Positions 15,457 through 24,132 are shown, counted from the first letter of the stretch. The stretch is DNA of 35,241 nucleotides from UMGS1590 sp963558655 (GCA_963558655.1 CAUWHJ010000025.1:1-35241), one strand, 5' to 3'. Numbers and translations are program-made. The notes: a model not told the origin generated them from the sequence alone.

Positions 15457-15699
15457 ATGCGCGTTGATAAATTTTTGAAAGTGAGCCGCATTATCAAGCG
15501 CCGCACCGTGGCTAAAGAAGTGTGTGACGGCGGTAAGGTCAAAATCAATGGTCGTGTGGCAAAAGCCGGTAGCGATGTTGCGGCTGGCGATGAGTTGGAA
15601 ATTCAGTTTGGCGAAAAAGTGTTCCGTGCCCGCATCAAAGAAGTGCGCGAAACCGTACCAGCCAAAGAAGCAGACAGCCTTTATGAGGTGCTGTCGTAA
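15457..15699 (+). CDS. rqcP: RqcP-like S4 RNA-binding protein (YlmH/YabO family)
   Basis: An 80-residue single S4 domain protein, the YabO/Hsp15-type family. RqcP works with RqcH in ribosome quality control, stabilising peptidyl-tRNA on the stalled 50S subunit during Ala tailing. The S4 signature is clear: MRVDKFLKVSRIIKRRTVAK, then VCDGGKVKINGRVAKAG and the terminal strand. GAAGGAG lies 6 nt before the ATG. The position between hup and divIC is conserved in Firmicutes. In many Clostridia yabP and yabQ follow; they are absent here. No RqcH gene is in the window. Confidence 0.92.
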   Translation: MRVDKFLKVSRIIKRRTVAKEVCDGGKVKINGRVAKAGSDVAAGDELEIQFGEKVFRARIKEVRETVPAKEADSLYEVLS

Positions 15700-15743
15700 A
15701 GTTAAGATGATTGCTGAGAAACGTAGATGAAAGGGGTGTCCCA

Positions 15744-16184
15744 ATGGCTAAAAAGAAAAGCAATCCTTTCACATCAAAGCTGCATCATCAAAACAGCAAA
15801 GAGCAGCCTTCCATTTTGCAGGAAGAAGAAAAAAAATGGAGCTGGACACAAATTCTCGTTTGTGGCATATTGCTATATGCTGGAATGATATTTATGAATG
15901 GGTGTTTTTCTATCATTGATCTGAAGGCACAGGAAAATGCGATTGTGGCGCAAACGCAGGAAGCCAAAGCGCAGCAGAGTGATTTGGAAAACGAAGTCAG
16001 CTATATGCAAACCCAGGAAGCGGTGGAAAAAACTGCGCGCGAGGACCTGAAAATGGTAAAACCTGGCGAGATTCTGCTCACGCAGCGTGAAAATGATGAT
16101 GCTGAAACGACAAACAACGACACTCAAGAAAAAAATCAAGAGACAACACAAGAAACAACAGATGATGAAAATGCAGGGGCGTAA
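15744..16184 (+). CDS. divIC: Septum formation initiator family protein (DivIC/FtsB)
   Basis: A 146-residue bitopic membrane protein of the DivIC/FtsB family, part of the FtsQLB-type divisome complex. The layout is typical: a cytoplasmic basic N-terminus (AKKKSNPFTSK), one transmembrane helix at about 36-56 (TQILVCGILLYAGMIFM), then a coiled coil (KAQENAIVAQTQEAKAQQ), and the family signature AREDLKMVKPGEILL. The tail is unusually rich in Thr, Gln, Asn and Glu and is probably disordered. The start at 15744 follows AAAGGGGTG; an upstream TTG in frame at 15711 is less likely. It lies 44 nt after rqcP and is likely cotranscribed with it. Confidence 0.85.
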   Translation: MAKKKSNPFTSKLHHQNSKEQPSILQEEEKKWSWTQILVCGILLYAGMIFMNGCFSIIDLKAQENAIVAQTQEAKAQQSDLENEVSYMQTQEAVEKTAREDLKMVKPGEILLTQRENDDAETTNNDTQEKNQETTQETTDDENAGA

Positions 16185-16199
16185 ACCACTTGTTTTCAC

Positions 16200-16229
16200 T
16201 TGACAGACGTTTCTACACATCGGTATAAT
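16200..16229 (+). promoter_or_regulatory. Consensus sigma-A promoter of the S1-domain gene
   Basis: A perfect TTGACA (16200-16205) and a perfect TATAAT (16224-16229) with an 18-bp spacer. By consensus it is the best promoter in the window. Confidence 0.85.
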
Positions 16230-16278
16230 AGGATCAGATTAAGAAATTTATGAAAAATCATGGGAGGCTAGCAAACGC

Positions 16279-16644
16279 ATGTCCAATAATGTAGGGCAGA
16301 TTTTATCAGGCAAAGTAACCGGAATTACCAACTTCGGTGCATTTGTTGAACTGGAATCGGGCGAAACCGGTTTGGTGCATATCTCGGAGATTGCGGATAG
16401 CTTTGTCAAAGATATTCATGACCATCTCGCTGTAAATGACGAAGTGAAGGTCAAGGTTCTCAATATTAACGATAATGGAAAGATCGGGCTGTCAATCAAG
16501 CAGGCGAAGGAACGCAAAAAACCACAGAAGCCATCGCCAAGTTTTGAAGATAAAATTGCGCGTTTTATGAAGGACAGCGACGAGAAGCTGGCATCTTTCA
16601 ATAAGAATATGAATGCGAAACGCCGCAGTGGCAATCGCTACTAA
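16279..16644 (+). CDS. yabR: S1 RNA-binding domain protein (YabR family)
   Basis: A 121-residue protein with one S1 OB-fold at about residues 6-74 (GQILSGKVTGITNFGAFVEL, GLVHISEIA, then VKVKVLNINDNGKIGLSIKQ). The C-terminal 45 residues are basic and probably disordered. YabR-like proteins bind RNA or ribosomes, but the exact role is uncertain. GGGAGG precedes the ATG, and a consensus promoter drives it. It is followed by its own terminator, so it can be expressed alone despite the conserved position downstream of divIC. Confidence 0.92.
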   Translation: MSNNVGQILSGKVTGITNFGAFVELESGETGLVHISEIADSFVKDIHDHLAVNDEVKVKVLNINDNGKIGLSIKQAKERKKPQKPSPSFEDKIARFMKDSDEKLASFNKNMNAKRRSGNRY

Positions 16645-16658
16645 TGGATGACCGTTTA

Positions 16659-16690
16659 AGAGCTGTTGTTTGACAACGGCTCTATTTTTA
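16659..16690 (+). terminator. Terminator after yabR
   Basis: A 10-bp stem (16659-16668 with 16674-16683, one G-U pair) and a 5-nt loop are followed by ATTTTTA. Confidence 0.85.
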
Positions 16691-16727
16691 TGTCGGCCAT
16701 AAAACTTTTAAGAAAGGAATGGATCGC

Positions 16728-17603
16728 ATGAAAACAGGGATCATTGATATTGGCTCAAACAGTGTACGTATGGCATGGCTTGATGGTATGCCACATTATG
16801 GCACCTTGCCGGAAGAACGCTTGCGTTATAGCCGCTTTGCCGAGCAGGCAACTGTCAGCGGCTTGCTTTCTGAGGAACCTGTGGCACGCACAGTGAAGGC
16901 GGTGCAGGAACTTTTAGATGAAGCTGCTGAGAACGGTGTTGACGTGAAGCGCATCAGCGCCACATCGGCATTGCGCGAAGCTGGTAATCGTGCCTCTGTG
17001 CAGGCGCAGATGGAAGCGGCGTTGGGGCGTACCATCACCGTTTTGGCACCGGAAGAAGAGGCGCGTTACAGCTACGATGGTGCCATCTATGGCTTGCCAA
17101 AACAGGGGCGAAAAGTGGCGGTGTTGGACATTGGTGGTGGTTCCACAGAACTGTGTTGGGGCGAAAATACCGAACAAGCGGCTTCTGTACCGGTAGGTGC
17201 TGTGCGCCTTAAAGAAGCTGCAGAGCAGATTGGCGCACTTGACCAAGCCTTGGCACCGCTGAGTCAGGATGCACCGAAGGGCGACCATCTTTTGCTGGTT
17301 GGCGTTGGCGGCACACTGACAACAATGGCGGCATTGTTTGAAGGAATGCAAACCTATGAGCCACGCCTGATTCATCAGATGACTTATGGGGTGAATGCCA
17401 TTTCTCAAATTAACGATATTCTTAAAGGTATGCCATTGGACAAACGCTTGGCGTTGCCGGCGCTTTCGGCAGGCAGAGCCGATATCATCACTCAAGGGCT
17501 GGACATTGCTCTGATTGTGATGCGTGCGCTTTCAGCGAGCACAATAACCATCAGCACCACCGACCTCTTGTTTGGCCAGCTTTTAGAGCTGGTGGGCGAT
17601 TGA
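16728..17603 (+). CDS. Ppx/GppA phosphatase family protein
   Basis: A 291-residue protein of the exopolyphosphatase / guanosine pentaphosphate phosphatase family (actin-like ATPase fold). The N-terminal GIIDIGSNSVRMAW is the phosphate 1 motif; VLDIGGGSTELCW is the second; the GVGGTLTTMAAL and the ALPALSAGRADIITQG segments are also typical. It lacks the C-terminal HD-like domain of long Ppx proteins, in keeping with the short-type family. Polyphosphate and (p)ppGpp are both plausible substrates; sequence does not distinguish them. ATG 16728 is spaced 9 nt from AAAGGA; an ATG nine bases earlier is immediately adjacent to it. It precedes tilS by 7 nt and is likely cotranscribed. Confidence 0.9.
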   Translation: MKTGIIDIGSNSVRMAWLDGMPHYGTLPEERLRYSRFAEQATVSGLLSEEPVARTVKAVQELLDEAAENGVDVKRISATSALREAGNRASVQAQMEAALGRTITVLAPEEEARYSYDGAIYGLPKQGRKVAVLDIGGGSTELCWGENTEQAASVPVGAVRLKEAAEQIGALDQALAPLSQDAPKGDHLLLVGVGGTLTTMAALFEGMQTYEPRLIHQMTYGVNAISQINDILKGMPLDKRLALPALSAGRADIITQGLDIALIVMRALSASTITISTTDLLFGQLLELVGD

Positions 17604-17610
17604 AGCAAAA

Positions 17611-18963
17611 ATGAAACAAAACCTTGATGAAAAACTGCGCCGCTTTACCGCTCTTTTGAAAGCGCATATAAAGCCGGGTGAGCGCATTGTGGCGGCTGTT
17701 TCGGGTGGTGCCGATTCGATGGTCCTGCTGGCACTTTTGCATGAAGCGCAGGAAACGTGTGGCTATGAAATTTTGGTGGCGCATATACACCATCATCTGC
17801 GAGCGGCTTCTGATGCCGAGTGGCAGTTTGTAGAGAACTATTGTGCCACGCTTGGGGTGCCGTTTTACGGCTGCCATGTCGATGTAAAAGCGGCGTGTGC
17901 TGAAAGTCATCGCAGCATGGAGGCAGAGGCGCATCGTTTGCGGCATGAGGCTTTGCAAGCAGTGGTGCAGGCGCAGCAAGCGTCCTGGCTGCTCTTGGCG
18001 CATCATGCAGGTGATCGGGCTGAAACAGTGCTTATGAATCTTTTGCGTGGCGCCGGTTCAAGCGGTTTGGCGGCTATGCCGGTGCAAAATGGCAACATTT
18101 TACGTCCCATGCTGGTCTTTACACGTGCAGACATTGAAACGCTTTGCGCGCAACGCGGCATTTCCTTTGTGACCGACGAAAGCAATAGCGACACCACCAT
18201 TTTGCGTAACCGCATTCGGCATGAGCTGCTGCCGTTGTTGGAAACTTACAATCCACAGGTGGTTCAAGCCCTGAATCGCCTTGCGGAAAGTGTGACCTGT
18301 GACCAGGCGTACCTACAAGCACAGGCAGAAGCCTTGCAAAATGCGTGCATCGTTTTTCAGGCGAAGCAGTGGTGTTTGTTTCAGCGCGACCCATTGACGC
18401 GTGCACATACGGCGGTTCAGCGTGCGCTGATTTATGCTTGTGTGCAGAATTTTTCCAGTGGCCGCAGTGCTTTGCGTTTTGAGATGGTGGAAGAGGCTGT
18501 GCGTCTGATTTCAGCCGGCAGAGGCCGTGTTGACTTTGGAAAAGGGTTTTTTTGCGAATGTACAAGACGTTTTGTCTATCTTGGTGCTGCGCCGCAAGGA
18601 GAATGGTGGCGTGATGACACAGGCAATTGGCGTCACAATTTCTTAGAAGCCACGCTTACAGCACCTGCGGAAATGTGTGTGCACACCTACCAGAGTGGTG
18701 AGACACTTGCTGTGAAAAACGTGGGGAGAAAATCCCTAAAAAAATTCTTTCAGGAGCAATCTGTACCGCCATGTTTGCGTAGCGTGTGGCCGCTTGTTTA
18801 TGATACCAAAATAAAAGAAATAATTTGGGTTCCCTTTCTTGCATCAGGGCGGCAACTCATGTATTATAATAGTGTTACCTTTTTGAAGGTTAAACTGACA
18901 ATTCGCATGGCACAAAATGAGACGTGCTGTGCATTTACAGCAGAAAGAGATAAGGAACAATAG
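17611..18963 (+). CDS. tilS: tRNA(Ile)-lysidine synthetase
   Basis: A 450-residue enzyme that modifies C34 of the minor tRNA(Ile) (anticodon CAU) to lysidine, making it read AUA and accept isoleucine. The PP-loop ATP-binding SGGADS is at 31-36, followed by HIHHHLRA and the LLLAHHAGDRAETVLMNLLR catalytic segment, then DESNSDTTILRNRIRHELLP. The C-terminal domain (about 370-430) includes GRKSLKKFFQEQSVPPCLRS, the tRNA-acceptor-binding part. It starts 7 nt after the Ppx/GppA gene and ends 8 nt before ftsH. The hpt gene that normally lies between tilS and ftsH is absent. Confidence 0.95.
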   Translation: MKQNLDEKLRRFTALLKAHIKPGERIVAAVSGGADSMVLLALLHEAQETCGYEILVAHIHHHLRAASDAEWQFVENYCATLGVPFYGCHVDVKAACAESHRSMEAEAHRLRHEALQAVVQAQQASWLLLAHHAGDRAETVLMNLLRGAGSSGLAAMPVQNGNILRPMLVFTRADIETLCAQRGISFVTDESNSDTTILRNRIRHELLPLLETYNPQVVQALNRLAESVTCDQAYLQAQAEALQNACIVFQAKQWCLFQRDPLTRAHTAVQRALIYACVQNFSSGRSALRFEMVEEAVRLISAGRGRVDFGKGFFCECTRRFVYLGAAPQGEWWRDDTGNWRHNFLEATLTAPAEMCVHTYQSGETLAVKNVGRKSLKKFFQEQSVPPCLRSVWPLVYDTKIKEIIWVPFLASGRQLMYYNSVTFLKVKLTIRMAQNETCCAFTAERDKEQ

Positions 18964-18971
18964 GAGGACTT

Positions 18972-21173
18972 ATGAAGCGTTCAGCATGGAAAAGCCTGGC
19001 GATTTACGCAGTAATTTTTCTTTTGTTCTTCTCCATGATTCAATTTTTTAGTTCGGGTAGACAGACTGAGGAACAAACCTATGTTTATGGTAAAAACTAT
19101 ACCGAGCTGATGAAAAACGTGGAGCAGGGCAATGTAGAGCAAGTAACCATTACAACTTATGACAACTACCAGACCATCGAAGGGACCACAAAAGATGGCG
19201 ACGTTTTCAATATGCCGGTCTCTAAGACAGACGACAATTTTGTCGATCAGTTGGTGAAAGCGGGTGTTGATGTCACACAGGCAGAAACGCCGGAACCATC
19301 GCCATTGATGAGCTTGTTAGGCTCTCTGTTGCCGGTGTTGCTTTTGGTGGGATTGTTCTTCTTCTTTATGAGTTCCACCCAGGGTGGCGGCGGCAAAATG
19401 AACCAGTTTGGCAAAAGCAAGGCGCGTGTGACGGTGGACAATCAAAACCGAGTGACCTTTGCCGATGTTGCTGGTGCCGATGAAGTAAAAGAAGAATTGG
19501 CAGAAGTGGTAGACTTTCTCAAAAAACCACAAAAATTCAAATCCATTGGTGCGAAGATTCCAAAAGGGGTGCTCCTGTTTGGCCCTCCAGGGACAGGGAA
19601 AACCCTCTTGGCCCGTGCTGTGGCAGGGGAAGCTGGCGTGCCATTCTTCTCTATCAGCGGTTCGGACTTTGTTGAAATGTTTGTCGGGGTTGGTGCCAGC
19701 CGTGTTCGTGATTTGTTTGAACAGGCTAAAAAGAACAGCCCTTGCATCATCTTTATCGACGAAATTGATGCCGTTGGGCGTCAGCGTGGTGCTGGTGTCG
19801 GCGGTGGACACGACGAACGTGAACAAACCTTGAACCAGCTCCTCGTTGAGATGGATGGGTTTGATGCCAATGAAGGCATTATTATTCTCGCAGCAACCAA
19901 CCGTCCGGATATTCTCGACCCAGCGCTTTTGCGTCCAGGTCGTTTTGACCGTCAGGTTACGGTTGGTCGTCCTGATGTGCGTGGACGTGAGGATATTCTC
20001 AAAGTACACACACGCAATAAGCCGTTGTCGGCAGAAGTGGATCTTTCTGTGATTGCTAAACAGACTGCAGGCTTTACCGGTGCAGACTTGGCCAACTTGG
20101 TCAATGAAGCAGCACTTTTGGCGGCTCGCGAAAACCTTACGAAGATTACGCAGGAACACCTGGAAAAATCCATTGAGCGTGTTGTGGCTGGCCCAGAAAA
20201 GAAAAATCGTGCCAAAATCAGCGATGCAGAACTCAATCTGGTTAGCTATCACGAAGGTGGTCACGCTGTTATTGGGCACTTCCTTGCCGGCTGTGATCCA
20301 ATTCATAAGGTATCCATCATTCCTCGCGGCGGTGCCGGTGGTTACACCATGAGCCTGCCGGTGGAAGACCGCAACTACATGACACGCAGCCATCTCATGG
20401 ACGAAGTGACGATGATGCTCGGTGGACGAGTTGCCGAAGAAATTGTTCTTGGTGAAATTTCCACCGGTGCTTCCAATGACATTGAGCGCGCGACAAAGAC
20501 CATTCGCCAGATGGTGACTCGTTGGGGTATGAGCGATGAGCTTGGCACCATCACTTTTGGTGAAGATCAGGAGCAGGTTTTCCTTGGTCGTGATCTTGGT
20601 CATAATCGCAACTACTCAGAAGCCATTGCCTTCTCCATCGATAAAGAAGTGAAACGCATCATGGACGAATGTCATAAGCGTGCCCATGAATTGCTCACTG
20701 AGCATCGCGATAAACTGGATGCTGTGGCCAATGCTCTTAAAGAGCGTGAAGTGCTCAATGCCTTTGAATTCCAGGGCGTGATGGACGGCAAGCCATTGGA
20801 TCAGATCGATCGAGAAGAAGCTGAATACCTCGCTAAACTGAACGAGGAAAAGCAACGGAAGATTGATGAGGCAGCCAGACTTGAAAAAGAAATGCCAAAG
20901 GTCAAAGCGCCTGTTGTTCATGAGGAAGAACCACCAGTGTCTACGCCTGATGAATCTTTCAATTTTGAACAGTGGGTGCGCGGTGATGCGCCGGTTGAGG
21001 ACAAGCCAAAAGCACCTGGTGTGAAACCAAACGATCCAGCGCAATCAACTGATAAGGCGCCAACGCCATGGTGGGAAAAGAAAGAACATCAAGACTTACA
21101 GCGTCATCATGACGACGATGATACGAATCTCGGTTTGCCTTCTCAAGAAGACGACGAGGACGAAAAGAAATAA
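18972..21173 (+). CDS. ftsH: ATP-dependent zinc metalloprotease FtsH
   Basis: A 733-residue membrane-anchored AAA+ protease that degrades misfolded membrane and regulatory proteins. Two transmembrane segments are at about 8-27 and 112-133, with a short extracytoplasmic domain between them. Walker A GPPGTGKT is at 204-211, Walker B IIFIDEID at 259-266, the second region of homology ATNRPDILDPALLRPGRFD at 309-327, and the zinc site HEGGH at 427-431. The C-terminal 130 residues are an unusual acidic, proline-rich extension ending in HHDDDDTNLG and EDDEDEKK, longer than in B. subtilis. GGAGG precedes the ATG. A strong TATAAT at 18865-18870 inside tilS may give an internal promoter, but no good -35 box is seen. 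Confidence 0.97.
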   Translation: MKRSAWKSLAIYAVIFLLFFSMIQFFSSGRQTEEQTYVYGKNYTELMKNVEQGNVEQVTITTYDNYQTIEGTTKDGDVFNMPVSKTDDNFVDQLVKAGVDVTQAETPEPSPLMSLLGSLLPVLLLVGLFFFFMSSTQGGGGKMNQFGKSKARVTVDNQNRVTFADVAGADEVKEELAEVVDFLKKPQKFKSIGAKIPKGVLLFGPPGTGKTLLARAVAGEAGVPFFSISGSDFVEMFVGVGASRVRDLFEQAKKNSPCIIFIDEIDAVGRQRGAGVGGGHDEREQTLNQLLVEMDGFDANEGIIILAATNRPDILDPALLRPGRFDRQVTVGRPDVRGREDILKVHTRNKPLSAEVDLSVIAKQTAGFTGADLANLVNEAALLAARENLTKITQEHLEKSIERVVAGPEKKNRAKISDAELNLVSYHEGGHAVIGHFLAGCDPIHKVSIIPRGGAGGYTMSLPVEDRNYMTRSHLMDEVTMMLGGRVAEEIVLGEISTGASNDIERATKTIRQMVTRWGMSDELGTITFGEDQEQVFLGRDLGHNRNYSEAIAFSIDKEVKRIMDECHKRAHELLTEHRDKLDAVANALKEREVLNAFEFQGVMDGKPLDQIDREEAEYLAKLNEEKQRKIDEAARLEKEMPKVKAPVVHEEEPPVSTPDESFNFEQWVRGDAPVEDKPKAPGVKPNDPAQSTDKAPTPWWEKKEHQDLQRHHDDDDTNLGLPSQEDDEDEKK

Positions 21174-21181
21174 ACAATGAT

Positions 21182-21221
21182 AAAAGCCACTACCGATGAG
21201 TGTTCATTGGTAGTGGCTTTT
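21182..21221. terminator. Bidirectional terminator between ftsH and the minus-strand membrane gene
   Basis: A perfect 13-bp stem (AAAAGCCACTACC at 21182-21194 with its complement at 21209-21221) and a 14-nt loop. The A/T flanks suit termination from both sides, serving convergent genes. Confidence 0.85.
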
Positions 21222-21222
21222 C

Positions 21223-21636
21223 TTATTTATGTTTTCTCTGTGAAAGCGCGCGGGTCAGTGTAAGAGCGAAGAGGAAGATAAACATATAGCAAGCTTCGAT
21301 CGGCGGCATGAAGATACTGTTCGTACCAAAGACTCGGTGACCATTGTGGTAGACAGGGAGACGCAGGCGAATGGATGCGTAAAAGGCGAGGAATGTGGCA
21401 AGCAGATAGACCAAAGCTGCGAAAAGATGGGCATATTTTTCTGCTGCCAGCCAACGGCTGGCGATGCCGCAGCAGAGCCATGGTGCAAGCATAAGAGCAA
21501 GATTACGCAAGAAATTGAAAGATGAAAAATGAACAGCGTTATCCATGCGTCCGAGCAATGCCAGATAACTGAAGCCTGTGAAGATTAGCCAGAAGAGTAT
21601 GCTTGTGATAAGAGAAAAAAGCAAAGCACGTTTCAT
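21223..21636 (-). CDS. Small four-helix membrane protein of unknown function
   Basis: A 137-residue protein that I do not recognise. It is almost all membrane: predicted helices at about 3-24, 37-58, 64-87 and 107-130, with a basic tail (SQRKHK). Short loops contain RLPVYHNGHRVFG and FMPPIEACY. There is no signal for a known transporter or enzyme. ATG 21636 is preferred because GGAGG lies 8-9 nt upstream on this strand; an in-frame GTG at 21645 would overlap that ribosome binding site. It is monocistronic, convergent with ftsH and sharing its terminator. The upstream region contains an AT-rich TATAAT-like box on the minus strand (21694-21689) but no clear -35. Confidence 0.7.
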   Translation of the reverse strand: MKRALLFSLITSILFWLIFTGFSYLALLGRMDNAVHFSSFNFLRNLALMLAPWLCCGIASRWLAAEKYAHLFAALVYLLATFLAFYASIRLRLPVYHNGHRVFGTNSIFMPPIEACYMFIFLFALTLTRALSQRKHK

Positions 21637-21765
21637 GGTAGACACCTCCGACTATGTGCAGAGCGGAAAAGCATACAGTGTAGCATATATTATAACTGAA
21701 GTATAGATGCAGAAAACAATAAATGCAAGAAAAAAGAAAATTTTCAATAGTTGTTGCAAAGTTTC

Positions 21766-21794
21766 TTTATAAATAATTCTGGCTGGTATATAAT
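21766..21794 (+). promoter_or_regulatory. Possible promoter of nfnA-nfnB
   Basis: TATAAT at 21789-21794 with TTTATA 17 bp upstream (21766-21771). The -35 match is poor, so activation or another start is possible. Confidence 0.35.
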
Positions 21795-21838
21795 AAATAT
21801 AGTTCGCTATAAGATTGTTAGAGAAAGAAGGTATGACA

Positions 21839-22696
21839 GTGTATAAAATTGTTGATTACAAGCACCTCGGCGGGCAGACCCACGAACTCGTCGTTGAAGC
21901 GCCTCAACTGGCGAAAAAGGCAAAAGCCGGCCAGTTTTTAATCGTGCGTATCGGCGAAGGTGATGAGCGTATTCCGCTGACCATTGCCGATCATGATGCC
22001 GAAGCAGGTACAGTGACGATTGTTATTCAGGCGGTTGGTCTTTCCACTAAGAAAATCGTTGCCATGCGTCCGGGCGATGCGTTTGCAGATGTAGTTGGCC
22101 CTCTTGGTCAGGCGAGCGAGATTGAAAACTATGGTACGGTTGTGATTGTTGGTGGCGGTGTTGGTATTGCACCAATCTATCCAATCGCACGTGATCTTAA
22201 ACTTGCCGGTAACCGTGTTATTGCCATTATTGGCGCCAAAACCAAAGACCTGCTTTTCTGGGAAGAGAAGCTGGCGGCTGCTGTTGATGAAGTGCGTATC
22301 GCTACCGATGATGGCTCGGTTGGTCACAAGGGCTTTGTGACGGATCTTCTTGCTGAAGCCTGCGACACAGAAAAGGTGGACATTGTTTGGGCTATTGGGC
22401 CAATGATTATGATGTACAACTGTGTGAAGGTGACAAAAGAACGTGGTATTCGTTCCATTGTCAGCATGAACCCTGTGATGATTGATGGCACCGGTATGTG
22501 CGGCGGCTGCCGCGTGCGTGTGGGCAATGAAACAAAATTTGCCTGCGTTGATGGGCCAGAATTTGATGGCGATTTGATTGATTTTGATCTTGCCATGAAA
22601 CGCAGCCGTTTTATGCGAGACAAAGAAGCAGAGGCTATGGAACACGATCATGAGTGCAATCTTGGGTTGCATCACAACGAAGGAGGCGCGAAATAA
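21839..22696 (+). CDS. nfnA: Ferredoxin-NADP reductase / sulfide dehydrogenase small subunit (NfnA type)
   Basis: A 285-residue flavoprotein of the FNR family, paired with the next gene. In NfnAB the small subunit carries FAD and a 2Fe-2S cluster and oxidises NADH in an electron-bifurcating reaction with ferredoxin and NADP. Seen: KAKAGQFLIVRIGEGDERIP (flavin-binding region, R-x-x-E/P type), VGGGVGIAPIYPIARDL (nucleotide-binding), and near the C-terminus MCGGCRVRVG with another cysteine in FACVDGPEFDG, the 2Fe-2S ligands. GTG 21839 is preferred, 7 nt after AGAAGG; an ATG six bases upstream is the alternative but is only 1 nt from that site. The stop overlaps the ATG of nfnB by one base. Confidence 0.87.
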   Translation: MYKIVDYKHLGGQTHELVVEAPQLAKKAKAGQFLIVRIGEGDERIPLTIADHDAEAGTVTIVIQAVGLSTKKIVAMRPGDAFADVVGPLGQASEIENYGTVVIVGGGVGIAPIYPIARDLKLAGNRVIAIIGAKTKDLLFWEEKLAAAVDEVRIATDDGSVGHKGFVTDLLAEACDTEKVDIVWAIGPMIMMYNCVKVTKERGIRSIVSMNPVMIDGTGMCGGCRVRVGNETKFACVDGPEFDGDLIDFDLAMKRSRFMRDKEAEAMEHDHECNLGLHHNEGGAK

Positions 22697-24087
22697 TGGC
22701 AAGCAAAGCACCTAGACATGAGATGCCTGTTCAGGACGCAAAAGTGCGTGTGACGAACTTTAACGAAGTTGCCCTCGGTTATAGTGCAGAAACGGCTGTT
22801 GCCGAAGCAGAACGCTGCCTGCATTGCGCCAAACCACGCTGCGTGGAAGGTTGCCCGGTGCACGTTGATATTCCAGATTTCATCGAAGCAGTTGCTCAAA
22901 ATGATTTTGCCGAAGCTGCACGCCGTTTGAAAAAACACACCAGCTTACCAGCCATCTGTGGTCGTGTTTGCCCACAGGAAAACCAGTGCGAAGGCAAATG
23001 CGTGCTGGGCATTAAGGGCGAATCGGTTGCTATTGGTCGTCTGGAACGTTTCGTGGCCGATTGGGACCGTGAACAAGCGCAGGAAGAAGTGGCACTGCCT
23101 GAAAAGAATGGCAAGAAAGTCGGCGTTGTTGGCGCAGGCCCTGCCGGCCTTGCTTGTGCAGGCGATTTGGCCAAGATGGGCTATGATGTGACGGTTTTTG
23201 AAGCGCTTCATACGCCGGGTGGCGTGCTGATGTATGGCATTCCGGAATTCCGTCTGCCAAAGGGCATTGTGCAGCATGAAATCAACAATATTCGTGCGCT
23301 CGGCGTTAAGTTTGAAGTAGATGCCATTGTTGGTAAGCTCTACGATATTGAAGAACTGCGTCAGGAATATGGCTTTGATGCTTTCTTCGTTGGTACCGGT
23401 GCAGGTTTGCCACATTTCATGAATCTGGAAGGCGAAAACCTCAACGGTATTTACAGTGCCAACGAATTTCTTACCCGTTCTAACCTCATGAAGGCCTACA
23501 ACTTCCCTGAAAGCGATACGCCAATCAAAGTAGGTAAGCGTGCGGCCATCATCGGCGGCGGGAACGTGGCAATGGACGCTGCTCGTACGGCGCTGCGCTT
23601 GGGGGCAGAAGAAAGCTACATTGTTTATCGCCGCAGCAAAGAAGAAATTCCTGCGCGTGCCGAAGAGTTGGAACACGCTATTGAAGAAGGCGTGCAGCTC
23701 AAACTGCTCTCATCACCAATCAAGTATATCGGCGATGAAAACGATGTTGTCACCGGCATGGTGCTGCAAAAATATGAACTCGGCGAACCAGATGAAAGCG
23801 GTCGTCGTCGTCCGGTTGCTATTGAAGGCGAAACCGAGGAAATGGCCATTGATACGGTCATTGTGGCGATTGGTCAGGGGCCAAACCCAATTCTCACCAA
23901 TGCGACCGAAGGTCTCGAACTGAACAAACGTGGCAATATCGTTGCTGACGAGAAGGGGCAGACCAGTTTGCCATACGTTTTTGCCGGTGGGGATATTGTT
24001 ACCGGTGCTGCTACCGTTATTAAGGCTATGGGCGCTGGTAAAGATGCGGCAGTGGCTATTGATGAATATTTGAAAGCACAAGGTTAA
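22696..24087 (+). CDS. nfnB: Glutamate synthase-like NADPH oxidoreductase (NfnB / sulfide dehydrogenase alpha)
   Basis: A 463-residue homologue of the glutamate synthase small subunit (GltD), often annotated gltA. In the NfnAB complex it carries two 4Fe-4S clusters and the bifurcating FAD and acts on NADPH. The N-terminal clusters are visible as CLHCAKPRCVEGCP and CGRVCPQENQCEGKC. The FAD-binding GVVGAGPAGLACAGDL is near residue 143, the NADPH-binding GGGNVAMDAARTALRLG near 286, and FAGGDIVTGAATVIKAMGAG at the C-terminus. The pairing with an FNR-type partner, and not with a large GltB subunit, favours NfnAB over glutamate synthase. AAGGAGG precedes the ATG, and a strong terminator follows. 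Confidence 0.92.
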   Translation: MASKAPRHEMPVQDAKVRVTNFNEVALGYSAETAVAEAERCLHCAKPRCVEGCPVHVDIPDFIEAVAQNDFAEAARRLKKHTSLPAICGRVCPQENQCEGKCVLGIKGESVAIGRLERFVADWDREQAQEEVALPEKNGKKVGVVGAGPAGLACAGDLAKMGYDVTVFEALHTPGGVLMYGIPEFRLPKGIVQHEINNIRALGVKFEVDAIVGKLYDIEELRQEYGFDAFFVGTGAGLPHFMNLEGENLNGIYSANEFLTRSNLMKAYNFPESDTPIKVGKRAAIIGGGNVAMDAARTALRLGAEESYIVYRRSKEEIPARAEELEHAIEEGVQLKLLSSPIKYIGDENDVVTGMVLQKYELGEPDESGRRRPVAIEGETEEMAIDTVIVAIGQGPNPILTNATEGLELNKRGNIVADEKGQTSLPYVFAGGDIVTGAATVIKAMGAGKDAAVAIDEYLKAQG

Positions 24088-24097
24088 ATGTGTATGT

Positions 24098-24132
24098 AAA
24101 ACGCTGATGCAACATTGCATCAGCGTTTTTTT
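24098..24132 (+). terminator. Terminator after nfnB
   Basis: GCTGATGCA pairs with TGCATCAGC across a very short loop, extended by A-T pairs. Seven T residues follow. Confidence 0.9.

Noticed and set aside
19317..20603. A 428-codon open frame on the minus strand, opposite ftsH
   Set aside because: It lies entirely within ftsH, whose motifs are all intact. The antisense frame is a consequence of codon bias.
22696..24087. Glutamate synthase small subunit (GltD) as the function of the second nfn gene
   Set aside because: There is no GltB large subunit nearby, and the gene is coupled to an FNR-type partner with a 2Fe-2S site, which favours NfnAB.
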